Of a DNA stretch of 64,000 nucleotides, positions 17,695-28,223 are shown in pieces. The stretch spans positions 111,637 through 175,636 of the forward strand of contig CAVSMM010000012.1 in NCBI GenBank assembly GCA_963729165.1. Reading direction: 5' to 3'. Position numbers and translations under genes: made by a program. Position 1 is the stretch's first letter. Every line of letters begins with the position of its first letter. Below the pieces are notes generated by a model. That model was not told the DNA's origin. It made no database searches and saw only the letters and a program-made list of their open reading frames with translations. This DNA is from JACCZX01 sp963729165. GTDB taxonomy: Bacteria > Pseudomonadota > Gammaproteobacteria > Burkholderiales > Burkholderiaceae_F.

Positions 17695-19480
17695 TTGGAT
17701 TTTGCTTACCCGCGGCCGCAGCTGCGCCGCTCGCAGTGGACATCGCTCAACGGCGTCTGGCGTTTTCGGTATGACGATCACCGGGAGTTCTCACTTCCTT
17801 CCGACATCACCGAGTGGCCGATGCAGATCGTCGTGCCCTTTCCTCCCGAGTCGAAGGCCAGCGGTATCGGCGATCGCGGATTTCATCGCGCGTGTTGGTA
17901 CGAACGCGACTTCGATCTCTCGCTTGCCGAGGAGCGCGTGATCCTGCGCTTCGGCGCGGTCGACTATGCCGCGCGCGTATGGGTCAATGGTCGTCTCGCG
18001 ATGACGCACGAGGGCGGACACACACCGTTTTGGGCCGACATCACCGACTTGCTCGACAAGAAGTCGGCAAAGCAGACCGTGACGGTTTACGTCGAAGATG
18101 ACCCGCACGATTTGACGAAGCCACGGGGCAAGCAGGATTGGCAGCTCGAGCCGCATTCGATCTGGTACCCACGCACGACAGGGATTTGGCAGACGGTTTG
18201 GCTCGAGCGGGTGGCGCGGACCTATGTCGAGAAGATTCGCTGGACGCCTCACCTCGAAGCGTATGCGCTGCAGTTCGAGGCGCGCGTCACGGGCGATCCC
18301 TCGGACGACCTCGCGATCGAAGTCGTTTTGTTCCACGGCGAACGAATGCTTGCGAAGGATCGCTATCTCGTCGTCAATCGCGAAGTCGATCGAATGATCG
18401 TGCTTTCGGATCCGGGTATTGACGATTTTCGCAACGAGCTGCTGTGGAGTCCGGAGCGTCCGACGCTGCTGGATGTAAAGGTGCGGCTGTTGCGCAACGG
18501 TGAAGTGATCGATGAGTTCGAGTCATACACGGCGCTGCGGTCGGTCCACATCCTGCGTGATCGATTCATGCTGAACAGTCGGCCTTACATGCTGCGCATG
18601 GTGCTCGATCAAGGCTACTGGCCCGACACATTGCTGGCAGCGCCAAGCGACGATGCGCTGAGAAAAGACGTAGAGCTCGCGAAGGCGATGGGATTCAACG
18701 GCGTGCGCAAGCACCAGAAGATCGAAGACCCGCGCTATCTCTACTGGGCCGACAAGCTGGGATTGCTGGTATGGGAGGAAATGCCGTCGGCATATCGCTT
18801 TACGCGCACCGCGATCAAGCGCACCGTTCGCGAATGGAGCGAAGCGATCGAGCGCGACTACAGCCATCCTTGCGTGTTCGTCTGGGTGCCGTTCAACGAG
18901 TCATGGGGTGTGCCCGATTTGACGGCGAAGCATTCACACCGGCACGCCGTCGAAGCGCTTTATCACCTGACCAGAACGCTCGATTCGACGCGCCCGGTGA
19001 TTGGCAACGACGGCTGGGAAAGTAGCGCGACCGACATCATCGGCATCCATGATTACGACGCGAACAGCGAACACATCCGGCAGCGCTACGGTCCTGAGAT
19101 CAAGCCCGAGCAGCTTTTCGATCGTCGTCGCCCCGGCGGCCGAATCCTGACGCTCGATGGGTATCCGCATCGCGGCCAGCCCATCATGCTGACCGAATTT
19201 GGCGGTGTCGCGTTTTCTGCCGACGGCGAAAACGAACGGCCAGAAAACGTGGGGCTACACGATGGTCAACAGCGAAGCAGAGTTCATTGAGCTGTTCAAT
19301 GAGCTGTTGCACACCGTGATTCACACCGCGCTCTTCAGCGGCTTTTGCTACACGCAATTCACCGATACGTTTCAGGAAGCCAATGGCCTGCTGTATGCCG
19401 ATCGCACGCCGAAAGTTCCATTGGAGTTGATCGCTGAGGCAACGTCGGCTTCGGCAACACACGTACGCGGAGTCGTGTAG
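17695..19480 (+). pseudogene. Glycoside hydrolase family 2 protein (frame-broken near the 3' end)
   Basis: The start is TTG 17695, 7 nt after GCGAGGAG. An N-terminal jelly-roll (residues ~15-170), an Ig-like middle domain and a TIM barrel are recognisable. The acid/base Glu402 is in FNESWG and the nucleophile Glu501 in LTEFGG, both typical of GH2 beta-galactosidase/glucuronidase-type enzymes. No signal peptide is seen, so it should act on intracellular di- or oligosaccharides. After ~19215 the conserved continuation (TWGYTMVNSEAEF, then FCYTQFTDTFQEANGLL) is in the +1 frame up to the stop at 19480. Without that correction the last ~90 residues are lost. The galT GTG begins at the next base. 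Confidence 0.8.
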
Positions 19481-20576
19481 GTGCACCGTCTGCAATTGGT
19501 GAAGCCCGATGGACGGGGCTTGACGCTCTACGCCCATCATCCGCTTGACGACAACATCACCAGCGCCGAGTCCGTTTGCGGAGCCACTGAAAGCAAGCCC
19601 GCATCTGCGCTGGCACCCGCTGCGCGGCGAGTGGGTGACGTACGCAGCGTATCGACAGGATCGAACGTTCTTGCCGCCACCTCAGTACGACCCTCTGGCT
19701 GTGACGACAGACCCGACGCAGCCAACCGAGCTTCCCGATGGCAAATGGGATATCGCCGTATTCGATAACCGTTTTCCATCGCTGACATCGACCGGCAAAG
19801 CAGTTGAAGCGTTACCCGAGCTGATCGTTCCTACCGCGCCGGCATCGGGGCAGTGCGAAGTCGTGGTGTTCGGAAGAGACCAGATACCGCTGGGTTCAAA
19901 GCCGCTCGCGCATATCGAACTGTTGCTGCGAGGTGCTCGCCGACCGAACCCGTGTTCTTGCGCAGCGCTCCGACGTCAACTACATTCTGCCGTTTGAGAA
20001 TCGCGGGGCCGAGGTGGGCGTGACGTTGCATCATCCGCACGGTCAGATTTATGCGTATCCGGTCGTGCCGCCGGTGCCGGCGCGCATGCACGAATTGGCG
20101 ACCGAGCATTACGCGAAAACCGGTCGCGGCGTGCTGCAGACAATGATCGAAGCTGAACGCAGTGCCGGTAGTCGCATGCTCTACGAAGGCACGCATGCGG
20201 TCGCGTTCGTGCCGGTGTGCGCGCGTTACCCATACGAAGTCTGGGTCGCGCCGGTTGCAGCCGGTACAGGATTTCACCGAGTTGTCGGAACGAGCAGCGT
20301 TCCGATCTCGCGCGCGCGCTGAAGACGGTTCTGATGAAATACGACGGCCTTTGGCAGCGACCGTTTCCCTACGTGATGGCCTGGTATCAGGCGCCCACCG
20401 ACGGCAAGCGATATCCGCAATCGCATCTGCACGCACAGTTCTTTCCACCGTACCGTACGCGCGACCGGCTGAAGTATCTGGCGGGTACTGAGATCGCGGC
20501 CGGGTTTTTCGCGATGGATGCACTGCCTGAGGACAAGGCGCGCGAGTTGCAGCAGGTGGAAGTCATCTTGCAGTGA
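19481..20576 (+). pseudogene. galT: Galactose-1-phosphate uridylyltransferase (four frame breaks)
   Basis: GalT exchanges UMP between UDP-glucose and galactose-1-phosphate in the Leloir pathway. The GTG at 19481 follows the GH2 stop directly. Homologous pieces are spread over the frames: MHRLQLVKPDGRGLTLYAH, then WHPLRGEWVTYAAYRQDR, then DVNYILPFENRG with the active-site HPHGQ, then DFTELSERAAF, then GLWQRPFPYVMAWYQAP and SHLHAQFFPP. Each step is a shift to the +1 frame, near 19545, 19929, 20263 and 20319. No substitution-type stop lies inside the conserved pieces. Either the consensus carries extra bases or the gene is newly inactivated. Confidence 0.82.
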
Positions 20577-21646
20577 AGTCTTTCGAAGCAGTATTCGGTG
20601 GCGTGCGCAGGCAAGTCGAGGGATGCGCCCGGCCGCGTAAACCTGCTCGGCGAGCACACCGACTACAACGAGGGCTATGTGCTGCCGATCGCGATTCCGC
20701 AGCAAACCCAGGTTGCGCTTCGCCGAAGCGCCAGCGAGGCTTTACGGCCTATGCGGCAAATCTCGATCGCACGGTGACTTTCAATTTGGATGCGCCGCCA
20801 TCGGACGGCTTCGCGACGTATCTATACGGCTGCGTTTTCGAGGCACGCGCCGAAGGATTCGATGTGCCGCCGCTCGATATTCATGTGTCATCGAATGTTC
20901 CGATCGGCGTAGGACTGTCTTCGAGTGCAGCGCTCGAAGTCGCGATGCTGCGTGCATTGCGAACCTTGCTGCGTGTGCCGCTCGACGATGTCCGGCTGGC
21001 GCAGATTGCACAACGCGCTGAAGTGCTGCATGCCGGCGTGCGCTGCGGAATCATGGATCAGATGGCGGCTAGCCTGGCTGATACAGAACAAGCGCTGTTT
21101 CTTGATACGCGAACACTGCAGCGACGCCTATTGCCGCTGCCGCCGCAGTCCGCAGTGCTGGTAATCGATTCCGGGATCAAGCGCGCGCTGGCGACCAGTG
21201 CTTTTAATCAGCGCCGGGCCGAGTGCGAAGAGGCGGCGCAACGGCTTGGCGTGCAAGCGTTGCGAGACATCGGCATCAACGAATTGTCGAAACTGGACAA
21301 GCTTGATGACCGATTACGCAGGCGGGCGCGCCACGTTGTCACTGAAAACGATCGTGTATTGCAAGCCGTCGGAGGTGCGGACGCCGTGAAGTTCGGCGCG
21401 CTGATGAACGCGTCGCATGCCAGCTTGCGCGATGACTTCGACGTATCGGTGTCCGCACTTGACCGCTTGGTCGCGTTGCTGCAAGCCGATTCGCAGGTTT
21501 ATGGGGCACGGTTGACAGGCGCAGGGTTTGGCGGCGCCTGTGTTGCGCTTTGCCAAGCGTCCGGAATTTCGCGAATTGGAGCCCAGGTACTCAATCAGTA
21601 CGCGAACGATGGCTTCATGGGCGAAGTCCTGGTGCCTTCAGCATAA
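20573..21646 (+). CDS. galK: Galactokinase (N-terminal segment out of frame)
   Basis: The frame is open for 357 residues and overlaps the galT stop (GTGA). GHMP-kinase motifs are clear: VGLSSSAALEVAMLRA, CGIMDQMAAS and LTGAGFGGACVAL. The galactokinase signature GRVNLLGEHTDYNEGYVLP is encoded at 20622-20740 in the +1 frame. So an extra base near 20620 and a missing base near 20742 flank a scrambled stretch of ~40 residues. If real, the enzyme would lose its substrate and nucleotide contacts; if an assembly error, galK is normal. It phosphorylates galactose as the first Leloir step. Confidence 0.85.
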   Translation: MKSFEAVFGGVRRQVEGCARPRKPARRAHRLQRGLCAADRDSAANPGCASPKRQRGFTAYAANLDRTVTFNLDAPPSDGFATYLYGCVFEARAEGFDVPPLDIHVSSNVPIGVGLSSSAALEVAMLRALRTLLRVPLDDVRLAQIAQRAEVLHAGVRCGIMDQMAASLADTEQALFLDTRTLQRRLLPLPPQSAVLVIDSGIKRALATSAFNQRRAECEEAAQRLGVQALRDIGINELSKLDKLDDRLRRRARHVVTENDRVLQAVGGADAVKFGALMNASHASLRDDFDVSVSALDRLVALLQADSQVYGARLTGAGFGGACVALCQASGISRIGAQVLNQYANDGFMGEVLVPSA

Positions 21647-21652
21647 AACGCC

Positions 21653-22873
21653 CTATGCACCGCCCAGTGTTGCGCTGGCTTCAGCAGTACGACGTGTCGG
21701 CAGGGCAATTTCCTGCGTTTGCTGCCGTTCGTGGCGCTCGCGTAAGCGTTTGAACGCTGTCAACGCCTGCGCTACGACCTGGTCCATGTTGTAGTACTTA
21801 TAGGTTGCTAGTCGTCCTACAAACGTGACATCGGCCTGCGCGTCTGCTTCGGCCTCGTAGCGTTTATATAGAGCTGCGTTCTCGCGCGTCGGCACCGGAT
21901 AGTAGGGATCGCCGTCCGCTTGCGGATATTCGTAGACGACCGATGTACACGGATGGCTTTGCCCGGTGATGTGCTTGAACTCGCTGATGCGTGTGTAGGC
22001 GTAGTCGTTCGGATAGTTAACGGTGCCGACCGACTGAAAGCGCTCAACCGGCAGCGTGACGTGCTCGAACTGAAGACTGCGATACGGCAGCTTGCCGAAC
22101 TTGTAATCGAAGAACGCATCCACCGGACCCGTGTAAATCATGTGCTTCCACGGAATCAGATTGACGATTTCGCGATAGTCGGTGTTCAGCATCACCTTGA
22201 TATTCGGGTGATTCAACATCGCCTCGAACATTCGCGTGTAACCGCGCAGCGGCATTGCCTGGAACGTGTCGGTGAAGTAGCGATCGTCGCGGTTGGTGCG
22301 AGTAGGGACGCGCGCGGTGACACTCGCGTCCAGCTCGGAGGGATCCATCCCCCACTGCTTGCGCGTGTAGCCGCGGAAGAATTTGTTATAGAGATCGCGA
22401 CCGACCTTGCTGACGACGACGTCTTCCGATGTCTTGGCGGTCGCTACCTTTTCCGCGACGGATTCGAGAAACTGCTCCATCTCGAAAGTATTCAAGCTCA
22501 GCCCATAGAGGCTGTTGACGGTGTCGAGGTTGATCGGGATCGGAACGAGTTGACCGTCGACGCTGGCAAGCACCCGGTGCTGATACGGCCGCCATTGCGT
22601 ATAGCGCGAAAGATAGTCGAACACGTCTGCGGAATTGGTGTGGAAGATATGTGGGCCGTAGGGGTGAATCAACACGCCCGCATCGTCATGGCGGTCATAG
22701 GCATTGCCACCGATATGCGGACGCCGTTCTACGACCAATACGCGTAGATCGAGTGCGTGCGCAAGCCGTTCGGCCAATACGCTTCCTGCGAAGCCGGCAC
22801 CGACGATCAGGTAATCAACGCCACTGAAAGTGGTCGCCGCAGTTGAAGCGGTTCGAAAACTATCTGGTTTCAT
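21653..22873 (-). CDS. glf: UDP-galactopyranose mutase
   Basis: This encodes 406 residues from ATG 22873 (the ORF extends to 22993 without family similarity). The N-terminal FAD-binding motif is VDYLIVGAGFAGSVLAERLA. GNAYDRHDDAGVLIHPYGPHIFHT, NKFFRGYTRKQWGMDPSEL and the C-terminal YPQADGDPYYPVPT region match glf enzymes. It is a flavoenzyme converting UDP-galactopyranose to UDP-galactofuranose, the donor for surface galactofuranose. It converges on galK (6 bp gap) and is divergent from the glycosyltransferase gene. Confidence 0.93.
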   Translation of the reverse strand: MKPDSFRTASTAATTFSGVDYLIVGAGFAGSVLAERLAHALDLRVLVVERRPHIGGNAYDRHDDAGVLIHPYGPHIFHTNSADVFDYLSRYTQWRPYQHRVLASVDGQLVPIPINLDTVNSLYGLSLNTFEMEQFLESVAEKVATAKTSEDVVVSKVGRDLYNKFFRGYTRKQWGMDPSELDASVTARVPTRTNRDDRYFTDTFQAMPLRGYTRMFEAMLNHPNIKVMLNTDYREIVNLIPWKHMIYTGPVDAFFDYKFGKLPYRSLQFEHVTLPVERFQSVGTVNYPNDYAYTRISEFKHITGQSHPCTSVVYEYPQADGDPYYPVPTRENAALYKRYEAEADAQADVTFVGRLATYKYYNMDQVVAQALTAFKRLRERHERQQTQEIALPTRRTAEASATLGGA

Positions 22874-23039
22874 GCCCGCGCTTAGTGCAAGCGGCGAGCC
22901 TGCGTGGGCAGGCACAGCGACCTTACCGGGCGTGGTCCGTATGGGTACGAGGCTTGCTGAAGTGGCCCTGCGCGCATGCTTGCGAATCCTCATCGAAGCG
23001 GCGGCAATGCCTGTTCGATGTTCCGATTCCGAAGGTCTT

Positions 23040-24383
23040 ATGCAAACGCTGCTCGTTTTTTCTCATCTACGCTGGGATTTTGTCTACCAACGCCCTCAGC
23101 ACCTGCTTTCTCGTTTGGCGAAACATTATCGAGTCTTGTTCTTTGAAGAGCCGCTTCGCGGCAATCAAACACCATTCTTACAGCGGCTAGCGCCTTCTGC
23201 GAACGTGGAAGTTCTGCGGCCGCATACGACCGTGGATGCGGTCGGGTTTCATGATGATCAGTTGCCCGAGCTGAAGCAGCTGCTGGCTGAATATCTGGCG
23301 GACTTTTCGATCGATGATTATCTCGTTTGGTTCTACACGCCGATGGCCCTGCCGCTGTTGGCGGAACTAACGCCGCAAGCGGTGATTTACGACTGCATGG
23401 ACGAGCTGTCGGCTTTCAAGAACGCGCCGCGGCAGATGATTCAGAGGGAAAATGCGCTTTTAAAGCGTGCGCAACTCGTGTTAACAGGCGGGCCTAGTTT
23501 GTACGAAGCTAAACGCCGGCTGCACAACAGTGTTCATTGTTTTCCGAGCGCTGTGGATGCCGATCATTTTTCGCCGCGCCGGGCGGTGGCTAACGGACGT
23601 TCACTCGGTGTGAGCTCGCCTCACGTCACGATGCCTGTCATGTCGACCTTGCCCGCTACCGATAGCAAGCGGAGCCCATTCAAAGAAGACGCCGGGCGGT
23701 TGCACGCTTCTATCGCTTATCCACGCCTCGGTTTTTTCGGCGTTATCGACGAGCGCTTTGATGCCGAGTTGATCACTGCTGTTGCGGACGCCGCTCCTAA
23801 CTGGCAATTGGTCATGGCCGGCCCAGTAGTAAAAATCGATCCCGCCACGCTACCCCAGCGCGCAAACATTCACTGGTTAGGTCAGCAGCCGTACGAAGTG
23901 CTGCCGCACCTTGTTGCGGAATGGGACGTATGCCTGCTGCCGTTTGCACGCAACGAATCGACGCGCTTCATCAGTCCGACGAAAACGCTTGAATACATGG
24001 CCGCAGAAAAACCGATTGTCAGCACGCCGATTCATGATGTGGTGAGCCTGTACGGCGATTGCGTATCGGTCGCGGCCACGGCTGGGGAATTCATCGCCGC
24101 GTGTGCGCTCAGCCTGGCCGAAACTGCCGCCGAGCGTCAGGTGCGTCTTGAACGCATGCGCAGTCACGTCAATCGTTGTACCTGGGACCGCACCGCGCGC
24201 GAGATCCATCAGGAAATCGAAGCCATGCTGCAAACTCAGCACGCCGCAGCGATGATCGACGCCGAGGATGTGCGACGTCCTTCTGCGGCACGCAACGCCG
24301 AGACGGTCCGTCTGCAAGCGATCGACAGGCTCAGTGCTCGAGCAACCAATGAGGCCGTGATGCCTTCGATCGCCGCTCAATAG
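23040..24383 (+). CDS. Glycosyltransferase (GT-B fold)
   Basis: This encodes 447 residues from ATG 23040 after GAAGG; the in-frame extension to 22830 overlaps the divergent glf gene. Features are an N-terminal FSHLRWDFVYQRPQHLLSRLA motif, DCMDELSAF, and a C-terminal GT-B donor domain with FFGVIDERFD, HWLGQQPYEVLP and PFARNESTRFISPTKTLEYMAAEKPIVST. These are characteristic of GT4-like transferases found beside glf. It is cytosolic and probably adds a hexose to a cell-surface glycan. Confidence 0.87.
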   Translation: MQTLLVFSHLRWDFVYQRPQHLLSRLAKHYRVLFFEEPLRGNQTPFLQRLAPSANVEVLRPHTTVDAVGFHDDQLPELKQLLAEYLADFSIDDYLVWFYTPMALPLLAELTPQAVIYDCMDELSAFKNAPRQMIQRENALLKRAQLVLTGGPSLYEAKRRLHNSVHCFPSAVDADHFSPRRAVANGRSLGVSSPHVTMPVMSTLPATDSKRSPFKEDAGRLHASIAYPRLGFFGVIDERFDAELITAVADAAPNWQLVMAGPVVKIDPATLPQRANIHWLGQQPYEVLPHLVAEWDVCLLPFARNESTRFISPTKTLEYMAAEKPIVSTPIHDVVSLYGDCVSVAATAGEFIAACALSLAETAAERQVRLERMRSHVNRCTWDRTAREIHQEIEAMLQTQHAAAMIDAEDVRRPSAARNAETVRLQAIDRLSARATNEAVMPSIAAQ

Positions 24384-24443
24384 CGTATCGGTGAAGGTGG
24401 CGCGGTCGAGCGTTGCTTTCACTCGCCATTTCCCGTAAACACG

Positions 24444-26683
24444 ATGGCTTCGCTTCAGCTATGGGCCGGCCCGGAATGCACCGTTAATCGCCTAGGTGAT
24501 CGGTATCGCGATCAACTCGAGCTGACTGGGTTTGCAAACCGTATTGACGACCTCGATCGTATCGCCGATTTGGGCGTCAGGTGCCTTCGCTTTCCATTGC
24601 TGTGGGAGCGCACTGCGCCCGTTGAGCACGGTCAGTACGACTGGGACTGGAGCGACCAACGTCTGGGCGGCTTCGTGAGCTTCAATTGACACCCATCGTC
24701 GGTCTGATGCATCACGGCAGCGGACCGCGCTACACAAACCTGCTCGATCCGCACTTTCCCCACCTTCTCGCTGAATACGCGCGCGCGGTCGCGGAGCGCT
24801 ATCCGAATGTCGAGGCGTACACGCCGGTTAACGAGCCCGTCACGACCGCGCGCTTTAGTGCGCTCTACGGCTTGTGGTACCCGCATCGCCGCGACGACCG
24901 AAGCTTTGTACGTGCCGTGCTGAACCAGATGTCCGGTACGGCGCTCTCGATGAAGGAGATCCGCAGGATCAACCCTCGCGCGCGACTAATACAGACCGAC
25001 GACCTCGGTTACATCACAACGCCGCCTGAGCTGCGTTATCAGGCGGACTTCGAGAATGTTCGTCGCTGGCTTTCGTTCGATCTGTTGGCGGGACGCGTTG
25101 TCGCGGGCCATCCGCTGTGGCGATATCTGATCGACAACGGCGCAAGCCCGCGCGAGCTTGCAAGGTTTATCGAACAACCATGTCCCCCGGACATCGTAGG
25201 AGTCAACTGTTACGTCACCAGCGAGAGATTCCTCGATGATCGCTTGTCTTTGTATCCACGCGATCGGCGTGACGGTAACGGGCGCCATCGCTATGTCGAT
25301 GTGGAAAGTGTGCGTGTGCTCGGGCCGCTGATCGGTGGCTTCGAAGCGCGTTTGCGTGAAGCGAGCGAACGCTACGCGCTTCCCATCGCTATCACTGAGG
25401 TGCACATGGGTTGTACACGCGACGAACAGTTGCGCTGGCTGTATCAGGCATGGAAGTCTGCTGAGAAGCTGCATTCCGAAGGTATCGATGTTCGCGCGGT
25501 CACGGCATGGGCCACGTTCGGCACCGTGGATTGGAACAGCCTGGTGACTCGCGACGAGCGTCACTATGAGGCTGGCTTATGGGATGTCAGTGGCGGCATT
25601 CCGCGACAAACTGCGCTGGGAACACTGGCCCGCCAACTCGCTCTCGGCGTGACGCCGGATCATCCCGCGCTGTCTGGCGTCGGTTGGTGGCAACGCGACG
25701 TGCGGCTCTGCTATCCGCCGCAAGGAGAGGTCACTGCGCTTCCAGCCACGGGTCAACCCTTGCTGATCACCGGAGCGACCGGAACTTTGGGTCAGGCATT
25801 TGCGCGTTTCTGCGCAGTGCGCGGCTTGCCTGCACACGTGCTGACGCGCGCGGAGCTGGATATCGCATCGCGAGAGTCTGTCGATGCAGCTCTAGAGCGA
25901 TGGCGCCCATGGGCTGTGATCAACACTGCGGGGTTCGTGCGTGTCGATGCCGCTGAGCATGAGCCGCGACAGTGGCGAGAGAACGTCATTGGTCCAACGA
26001 TTCTTGCGCGAGCATGCGCAAGGCAGGATGTGAGGCTTTTGAGTTTTTCAAGCGATCTTGTGTTCGATGGCGACAAGCCCACTCCATATGTCGAAAGCGA
26101 TCAGCCGCGGCCGTTGAATGCGTATGGACGCAGCAAGCTCGAAGCCGAGCGCCGCGTTCTGAAGCTTGCGCCAGGTGCGCTGGTGATACGCACTGCCGCT
26201 TTTTTTGGTCCGTGGGATCGCCATAACTTCGCTGCGCAGGCCGTGCGGGCTTTGCAACGCGGTGAGCGCTGGCGTGCCGCGAATGATCAATTGGTGTCGC
26301 CGACTTACGTCCCGGATCTGGTGCAGGCGGCGCTCAATTTATTGATCGACGGCGAGTGCGGTTTGTGGCATCTGACAAATGACGGCGCAGTGAGCTGGGC
26401 TCGATTTGCGCAAATGGTGGCGGAAGCTGCGGGTCTTGATGCAGGGTTGGTAGACGCTGTCCCCGGTGCGATGCTGGGCCAAGTTGCGGTTCGCCCTCGC
26501 TATTCGGCACTGCAAAGCGAACGGGGTCTGAGGATGGCGTCACTGCAGGATGCCGTCGAGCAGTTCCTCGCCGAAGTGGAACCGGCATGGTCACAGCACG
26601 CTGAGCCAAAACTCCCCAGCGCAGTCAACGACGTTATCTTTGCTGGTGGCGATGAGAGCAGATCCGAACGGCGCGCGGTTTAG
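24444..26683 (+). pseudogene. Fused GH1-like glycosidase and dTDP-4-dehydrorhamnose-reductase-like protein (one frame break)
   Basis: From ATG 24444 the first ~75 residues resemble the start of a GH1-like barrel. The conserved continuation (LRELQLTPIVGLMHHGSGP) lies one frame back, so a base is missing near 24665-24675; reading then proceeds to 26683. Domain 1 keeps YTPVNEP (acid/base Glu) and ITEVHMG (nucleophile Glu). Domain 2, from about 25760, is RmlD-like: LITGATGTLGQAFA nucleotide-binding motif, SSDLVFDG and the catalytic Tyr-Lys in YGRSKLEAE. It is an unusual fusion, following glf and a glycosyltransferase. It may tailor a galactofuranose-containing glycan; inferred only from context. 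Confidence 0.75.
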
Positions 26684-27204
26684 ATGTACGCATCACAGCG
26701 AGCAAGCCCACAGCGCCGGCTGAGACGCAGCGTTTGTTCGTGGTATCGGAATTGAGCGCGTCAAGTCGTCCGTAAAGCGGCCGTCGATACGAATACTGAA
26801 CGAAGACCGACTGTACCGTCAGTGCCATGAAACTGATTTACCGTATCGAACCAGGCACTGTACGACTCAACATACAGCTTCTCTCCAGTCTTGTGATTCA
26901 GCAGATAAAAAGGTTTGGTTCGATTGGTCCGGAGCCAGATGAAGTGATGGCAAAGCCTGGATTCATGTGATCGCGATGCGCCGGAACGGGCAGGCGCCGT
27001 GGCGCCCAAAGTCCTCGAATGCCCGATGAATCTGTGCACTGATAGTCAGTGCGGTGTGGGAAGCCAACTGCTGGTGCGCTAGAGAACGACGAGTCCGATG
27101 CCTGCCTATCAAAAGTTTCAAACCACAGCTTTAGGCAAGCGTCATACCTGGCTTGCACTGCTAAGAAGCGCGATTGCACCAGGTCGGCGCCAAACCATCT
27201 TGCG
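26684..27204. other. 521-bp stretch without a confident gene
   Basis: Only short overlapping frames are present. On the minus strand at about 26761-26960 a piece reading FYLLNHKTGEKLYVESYSAW and then VNQFHGTDGTVGL has a more protein-like composition than its surroundings. It could be the relic of a lost gene, but it has no convincing start or family. No hairpin terminator or tRNA was seen. Confidence 0.4.
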
Positions 27205-27726
27205 CTACAAAGGTGTGCCGGTCGCGAGCAGTTGCCGCGAAGCTCGCGCATCGCGCACTGCTGAGACGATCACGCTGACTGCGTAAATACTGAGAATCGG
27301 CGACACGATGCCGTGATTCGTGAGTTGCAATCCGGTCGGGGCGTCGATCCAGTCCGTTGAAGCGTGATACGCCGTGAGCGCAATGTAGGCGCCGGTGGTG
27401 CCGCCCAGAATCATATGCACGAGTCGCTCGGCGCGTGACAGGCGGCGTGTGCGGTCCTCCACCACGGCATCAATCAACGTGACCGCGTATTCGATCGCGA
27501 AGATTGCGAACAATAGCCACGCGAACGCACCGTGCCATTCGAACCAGGCCAAGCCGATGAAGATGACGGCGTACAGAAATGATCGCGTCGAATGCAGCTT
27601 CAATTCGCGAGCTGCCCACGGTTGCCCGGGAAGTCTCGCCTGCCACTCGTGGCAATAAAGCGTGTCAAACCCACCCAGCGCGCCATGGACAACGAGAACT
27701 ACCAGCGCGGCGTCAAGCGACGACAT
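27205..27726 (-). CDS. Hypothetical multi-pass membrane protein
   Basis: This encodes 173 residues from ATG 27726. Four to five hydrophobic segments alternate with short loops. HGALGGFDTLYCHEW near the N terminus and RAERLVHMILGGTTGAYIALTAYH in the second half look conserved, with several histidines near membrane boundaries. I recognise it as a Burkholderiales-type hypothetical inner-membrane protein without a known role. It is on the same strand as the downstream-to-upstream series DUF2269 and SDR-DoxX. Confidence 0.7.
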   Translation of the reverse strand: MSSLDAALVVLVVHGALGGFDTLYCHEWQARLPGQPWAARELKLHSTRSFLYAVIFIGLAWFEWHGAFAWLLFAIFAIEYAVTLIDAVVEDRTRRLSRAERLVHMILGGTTGAYIALTAYHASTDWIDAPTGLQLTNHGIVSPILSIYAVSVIVSAVRDARASRQLLATGTPL

Positions 27727-27756
27727 CAGATGCGATCATAAACTTTTGACCTCACA

Positions 27757-28223
27757 TCATGATGGCTTCGCGACCATCAGATAAAACACAACTACCAGGG
27801 ATATAAAAGCGGGTATGCCCAGCAGCACCCAGATGCGCTCATAGCGCCAGTATTGGCCCGGCAGCGTTACGGCACCTGTCTCAACCGCTTCGCGCGCGAA
27901 GTTGCGCAACTTCATTTGTATCCACACCACCGGTAGCCAGCACGCCCGGCCACGAAGTAGAGCGCGAACGACACCCATATCCAACGTGCGGTCAGCGGTA
28001 TCCCCGCCAGGTGCATCATCATCAACCCCGACAGCGGCTGAAATACGACAGTGGTCGCCGTGAACATCCAGTCGGCGATCACTACGTAGCGAGTTACGAC
28101 GGCAATCGCTCGCACATCGCCGCTGCGGTTGGTAAAGAACATAAAGAACGCGGTGCCGAGGCCGGTACCGAACAGAAGTGTTGACGACAGGATATGAAGC
28201 CACTTCCAGATCTGATATTCCAT
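27757..28223 (-). pseudogene. DUF2269 family membrane protein (one frame break)
   Basis: The start ATG 28223 shares one base with the stop of the upstream SDR-DoxX gene (TGATG), so it is coupled. MEYQIWKWLHILSSTLLFGT, TNRSGDVRAIA and FQPLSGLMMMHLAG are DUF2269 landmarks, with about four membrane helices in ~155 residues. Around 27945-27955 the frame changes. The conserved end (WLPVVWIQMKLRNFAREA, RYERIWVLLGIPAFISL and VFYLMVAKPS) follows in the other frame to 27757. The unresolved base lies in a GC-rich GGCCGGGCG context. Confidence 0.75.

Noticed and set aside
19481..20576. Programmed +1 frameshifting in galT
   Set aside because: Four shifts in one gene with no common slippery codon or stop context, and similar breaks in unrelated genes, argue for indels instead.
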